From Alteromonadaceae bacterium (GTDB taxonomy: Bacteria > Pseudomonadota > Gammaproteobacteria > Enterobacterales > Alteromonadaceae), in the NCBI GenBank assembly GCA_027013165.1, contig JALUXV010000530.1, forward strand, positions 62,001-126,000: DNA of 64,000 nucleotides. Direction: 5' to 3'. The notes below the pieces were generated by a model that saw only the letters and a program-made list of their open reading frames with translations, was not told the DNA's origin and did no database searches. The position numbers and the translations under genes were made by a program. Below are positions 61,509 to 64,000 of this stretch, piece by piece; within the stretch, counting starts at the first letter, position 1; the number at the start of each line of letters is the position of its first letter.

Positions 61509-61806
61509 TGTTGTTATTCCTGAATAGACAAGATTGCTAAATTTACAATGCTCGAGTATGAAAAAAAGAATACGGTAGCACAATTTTTTCAATAGGATAG
61601 CGAGCCATCGCTGTTAAACCAAACCTAGGCGATGAATTGCGATTTTTGTCCTTGCCCCATCACAGAAATACGATATAACGGAGCAAAAAGGGCTTTAGAT
61701 ATAATGTGAATACCTCTTAAGGGTGCACCCCAGCATTGTACCTAGCACAGAAAAGTAGCGATTATTTCAGAGATATTTAATTGCGCTAGTTGTAAAGGCG
61801 ATATAA
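61509..61806. other. Divergent region between nucleosidase and LysR genes
   Basis: These 298 bases are AT-rich near both starts. I see no convincing dyad, small gene or RNA structure. Confidence 0.5.
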
Positions 61807-62691
61807 ATGAATATTAAACTACTCCGTTCGCTCCAAGTGTTTATTGAGGTTGCCGACAGCGGCAGCATGAGTGTAGCGGCACGAAACCTACAAATGACGG
61901 TGTCGGCCATCAGCCAACAATTAAGAAAGCTGGAAAACGACATTGGTTTAAGCCTTTTTAACCGCAATACGCGTAATTTGAGCCTCACCGAGGCTGGGCA
62001 TATCTATTACGACACCAGTAAAAACATGCTATCTACGGCGTTGAAAGCCCAAGATAAAATTGCTTCGTTACAAGACGCGCCATCTGGGCGTATAAATATT
62101 GTTGCACCGGAAGGATTTGGTGGTGGCTTGTTAAGTCAGCCAATATTGAAGCTGGTGAATGATTTTCCTCAAGTGAATGTATCACTGACTCTCACCGACG
62201 AATCCACCGACATTATCAGTTCAGGGGCAGACCTTTTACTTTGTTTTGCCCCTATGTCTGACAATAACTTTACCAGCTTAAAGCTCGCCACGTGGAAACG
62301 TATTTTATGTGTCTCGGGGGATCACCCATTAGCACAGTGTGATCAAAACAACCCCAACGTTCTCAGCTCGCACACCTACATCGCCCATCGCCATATTGAC
62401 GATTACTTGATGGAAAAGGATGTTGAGCAGCACTACACACTGAATTCGGCACGTATAGACGTAAACTCTATGCAAACCATGATTCAACTTACGCAAGATG
62501 GTCTCGGTTATGCGGTATTACCAGAACCGGAAGTTCGCCATTTACTCGAAAACAAAAAAATGTGTCATTTGTTCCCATCTTGGTCACTACCGGATTACAC
62601 CGTTTATGCGGTAACGCCCAAAAGTGACATGGTACCCGCTAAAACTCGCGCCGCGGTCTCGTGCTTACAAGATTGGTTTTCGTCTATCTGA
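61807..62691 (+). CDS. LysR-family transcriptional regulator
   Basis: The 294-residue protein has the LysR winged helix at about 3-60 (SLQVFIEVADSGSMSVAARNLQMTVSAISQQLRKLE, a variant of the usual motif, with NTRNLSLTEAG). A LysR-substrate domain follows (about 90-290), starting GRINIVAPEGFGGGLL. Residue patterns are close to the CrgA/DmlR subgroup. It is divergent from the nucleosidase gene, the usual place for a LysR target, but the inducer is unknown. It ends just before the palindromic repeat. Confidence 0.9.
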   Translation: MNIKLLRSLQVFIEVADSGSMSVAARNLQMTVSAISQQLRKLENDIGLSLFNRNTRNLSLTEAGHIYYDTSKNMLSTALKAQDKIASLQDAPSGRINIVAPEGFGGGLLSQPILKLVNDFPQVNVSLTLTDESTDIISSGADLLLCFAPMSDNNFTSLKLATWKRILCVSGDHPLAQCDQNNPNVLSSHTYIAHRHIDDYLMEKDVEQHYTLNSARIDVNSMQTMIQLTQDGLGYAVLPEPEVRHLLENKKMCHLFPSWSLPDYTVYAVTPKSDMVPAKTRAAVSCLQDWFSSI

Positions 62692-62944
62692 TCTACAACT
62701 CGTTTGCCAAAATGCCTCTAAATGACAAATGCCAAATGCCAGTCAGTTGAGCTTAGAAGGTGGTACGGACCTCGTTTAGAGGGACGAAGGACTTTTTCTA
62801 GCACGCCAAAACCATCCATGGGGCTCAGCCTCGGCATCCATGCCTCGGATGGCTATAAAAAGTCCTTCGCCCCTCTCTAGAATGTCATAAACAACGTTAT
62901 TTCACTGACGGTTATTACTCAGAATTACGCGCTTCTAGCTGAAA
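62692..62944. other. Region between convergent LysR and fadL genes
   Basis: The 253 bases are largely filled by repeat copy B with its outer arms (62779-62884), which can fold into one long hairpin and may end both transcripts. I see no gene. Confidence 0.65.
62779..62884. repeat. Interspersed repeat, copy B, with long terminal inverted repeat
   Basis: The left arm GAGGGACGAAGGACTTTTT (62779-62797) is complementary to AAAAAGTCCTTCG-CCCCTC (62857-62875) with one mismatch. The inside, 62818-62884, matches copy A at 20326-20392. The element has the length and structure of a non-autonomous, miniature repeat. Confidence 0.75.
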
Positions 62945-64000
62945 TTAGAAGCTGGCATTTAGTTGAACGCTGAATACACTCGCTTTTGCGTGTTCTGTGG
63001 CAGTAAGGTCTGTCGCTATTGAACCTAAAACACGTTGTTGATTAACACGTGCCTCACGGCCTTTGATGTAAGCATACGCAATGTCAATCGAAGTATTTTC
63101 AGAAAGGTTGTAAGTGGCCCCTGTGGTTAGCCAATGACGGTCGGTATCGGGAATACTTAACGAGCGATTAGCAAAACTTACAGCGCCATCATCGTATGCA
63201 TAGCCCGCACGTAATGTAAGTGTGTCTGAATACCTATAAGTTACACCCAAAGCACCGCGCAATGTATCTTCAAAGTCTTCTTTTTTAAGTAGCAACGACG
63301 TACCGTCGTCTAAATCAGCTTCCAGCTTGTCAAAGGTACTCCACTCACTAAATACCACACTGGATTGAATTGACCACTGATTGTTCAGCTTATGGTTAAT
63401 AGCAAATTCTGTAATGGCGGCAAAGTTTAAATCTAAAGAACCCCCTTGATTGTATAGGGCGATGAGGTCAGAGCTAACGGCTCCTTCAAGATTGAGTTTT
63501 GTTTCTGAGCGATAGCTCAAAGCAATATCAGTTGTCGGCGTTACTTGCCAGAACGCACCAATATTCCACCCAAATGCGATATCGTCTCCTGCCATTTCAA
63601 CAATGGTCGCGTTTCCTGGGATAGCTCCACCAGTGACCGCGTCAATAACCTGTGGGGTAGACGTGCCTATACTCGCATCGGCGTAAGTTACATTAACACC
63701 AAAACCTAAGCTTACCTGCTCGGTAACTTTGTACGCTACGGCAGGATTTACCGTAACCGACATCACCTCGGCGTCATCGGCATAATGCAATGCGTTGTAT
63801 GTATCACTATAGTTTGTTGCCAAGCCATAATTAGTGAAACTTCCTATCCCGACAGATAATTTTTCACTCACTGGCATGGTCATAAAAAATGCAGGAACTA
63901 TAGCCGACTCAGCGACACCGTCAGCACTGGCGTCTACCGGTATAACGGTGTCGCCTATTGCCGCAGTCATGTCACCACGAATATCTACGTCAGGTGAGAT
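62945..64000 (-). CDS. FadL/OmpP1-family outer-membrane protein (partial, N-terminus missing)
   Basis: The frame runs off the right edge: reading back from the internal Met at 63970, ten more codons in frame (ending PDVDIRGD) reach base 64000. The visible part, about 351 residues, is a barrel with FadL features: FFMTMPVSEKLSVGIGSFTNYG, then VSLGFGVNVTYADASIG, GDDIAFGWNIGAFWQVT, then DTDRHWLTTGATYNLSENTSIDIAYAYI, and a C-terminal VFSVQLNASF. FadL proteins bring long-chain fatty acids or other hydrophobic compounds through the outer membrane by lateral diffusion. The missing N-terminal hatch would confirm the family. No neighbouring fatty-acid gene is visible. Confidence 0.88.
   Translation of the reverse strand: MSPDVDIRGDMTAAIGDTVIPVDASADGVAESAIVPAFFMTMPVSEKLSVGIGSFTNYGLATNYSDTYNALHYADDAEVMSVTVNPAVAYKVTEQVSLGFGVNVTYADASIGTSTPQVIDAVTGGAIPGNATIVEMAGDDIAFGWNIGAFWQVTPTTDIALSYRSETKLNLEGAVSSDLIALYNQGGSLDLNFAAITEFAINHKLNNQWSIQSSVVFSEWSTFDKLEADLDDGTSLLLKKEDFEDTLRGALGVTYRYSDTLTLRAGYAYDDGAVSFANRSLSIPDTDRHWLTTGATYNLSENTSIDIAYAYIKGREARVNQQRVLGSIATDLTATEHAKASVFSVQLNASF

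Noticed and set aside
1-64000. CRISPR arrays, tRNA or rRNA genes, insertion sequences, phage genes
   Set aside because: No regularly spaced repeats, cloverleaf-like clusters, transposase or integrase motifs were recognised. tRNA detection by eye is imperfect; a covariance-model scan would settle it.

Overview
The window looks like chromosomal DNA of a marine, heterotrophic gammaproteobacterium, most likely Alteromonas or a close relative. This is inferred from the moderate GC content, the density of TonB-dependent receptors and glycoside hydrolases, the TonB receptor-SapC-cupin-halogenase gene set and the FadL, TSUP and CydABX/DC proteins; no rRNA or marker gene confirms it. I see no tRNA, rRNA, CRISPR array, insertion sequence or prophage. 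Both ends cut genes: a PAS chemoreceptor at the left and a FadL-type porin at the right.

Layout. (1) 1-1475: two chemotaxis receptors, the second soluble with a zinc-binding CZB domain. (2) 1551-20259: a beta-glucan (probably laminarin) utilisation locus. It holds a GH1 / GPH symporter / LacI operon, a TonB receptor / SapC / JmjC-like cupin / flavin halogenase operon, and a divergent sugar transporter / GH3 / GH16 block. A near-identical palindrome around AAGCGCTT occurs upstream of the GH1, the TonB receptor (twice) and the sugar transporter, and a weaker copy upstream of GH16, so the LacI protein at 1551 probably controls all of them. A Fur-boxed HugZ-like heme gene sits inside. (3) 20577-28545: a DUF2891 protein, a TSUP permease and a cydABXDC cytochrome bd operon, including the 37-residue CydX. 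(4) 28860-32802: a DUF2946 protein with a Met-rich, copper-type TonB receptor, an unknown membrane protein and a second TSUP permease. (5) 32833-40284: an ABC exporter operon (adaptor, ATPase, two FtsX-type permeases) followed by its own NtrC-type regulator and histidine kinase, with a sigma-54 promoter and palindromic upstream sites in front. (6) 40380-40938: a complete Ile/Leu/Val-type transcription attenuator in front of an NTF2-like gene. (7) 41016-48913: a sucrose operon (TonB receptor, MFS, fructokinase, sucrose phosphorylase, LacI, exported RidA-like protein). (8) 49293-51706: a GH43 enzyme and a convergent sugar-porter transporter, each with a LacI-type operator but no regulator nearby. 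(9) 51956-56891: an RND/MMPL exporter, LolA-like protein, DUF1302-type barrel and DUF2892 protein. (10) 57248-64000: an exported hypothetical protein, ArfB, another TonB receptor, a lipoprotein nucleosidase, a LysR regulator, a palindromic repeat and partial fadL.

How it works together. The surface or periplasmic lipoproteins GH16 and GH3 would cut beta-1,3-glucan, the TonB receptor would import oligomers, the two inner-membrane transporters would take up sugars, and GH1 would finish hydrolysis in the cytoplasm. Sucrose would be imported intact and split by phosphorolysis to glucose-1-phosphate and fructose. The export locus appears wired to report on its own substrate through a two-component system and sigma-54.

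The least explained items are the orphan attenuator at 40380-40499, the halogenase/cupin/SapC set tied to glucan uptake, the sigma-54 control region at 32833-32968, a terminator at 57181 with no gene in front of it, and a repeat present at 20326 and 62779-62884.
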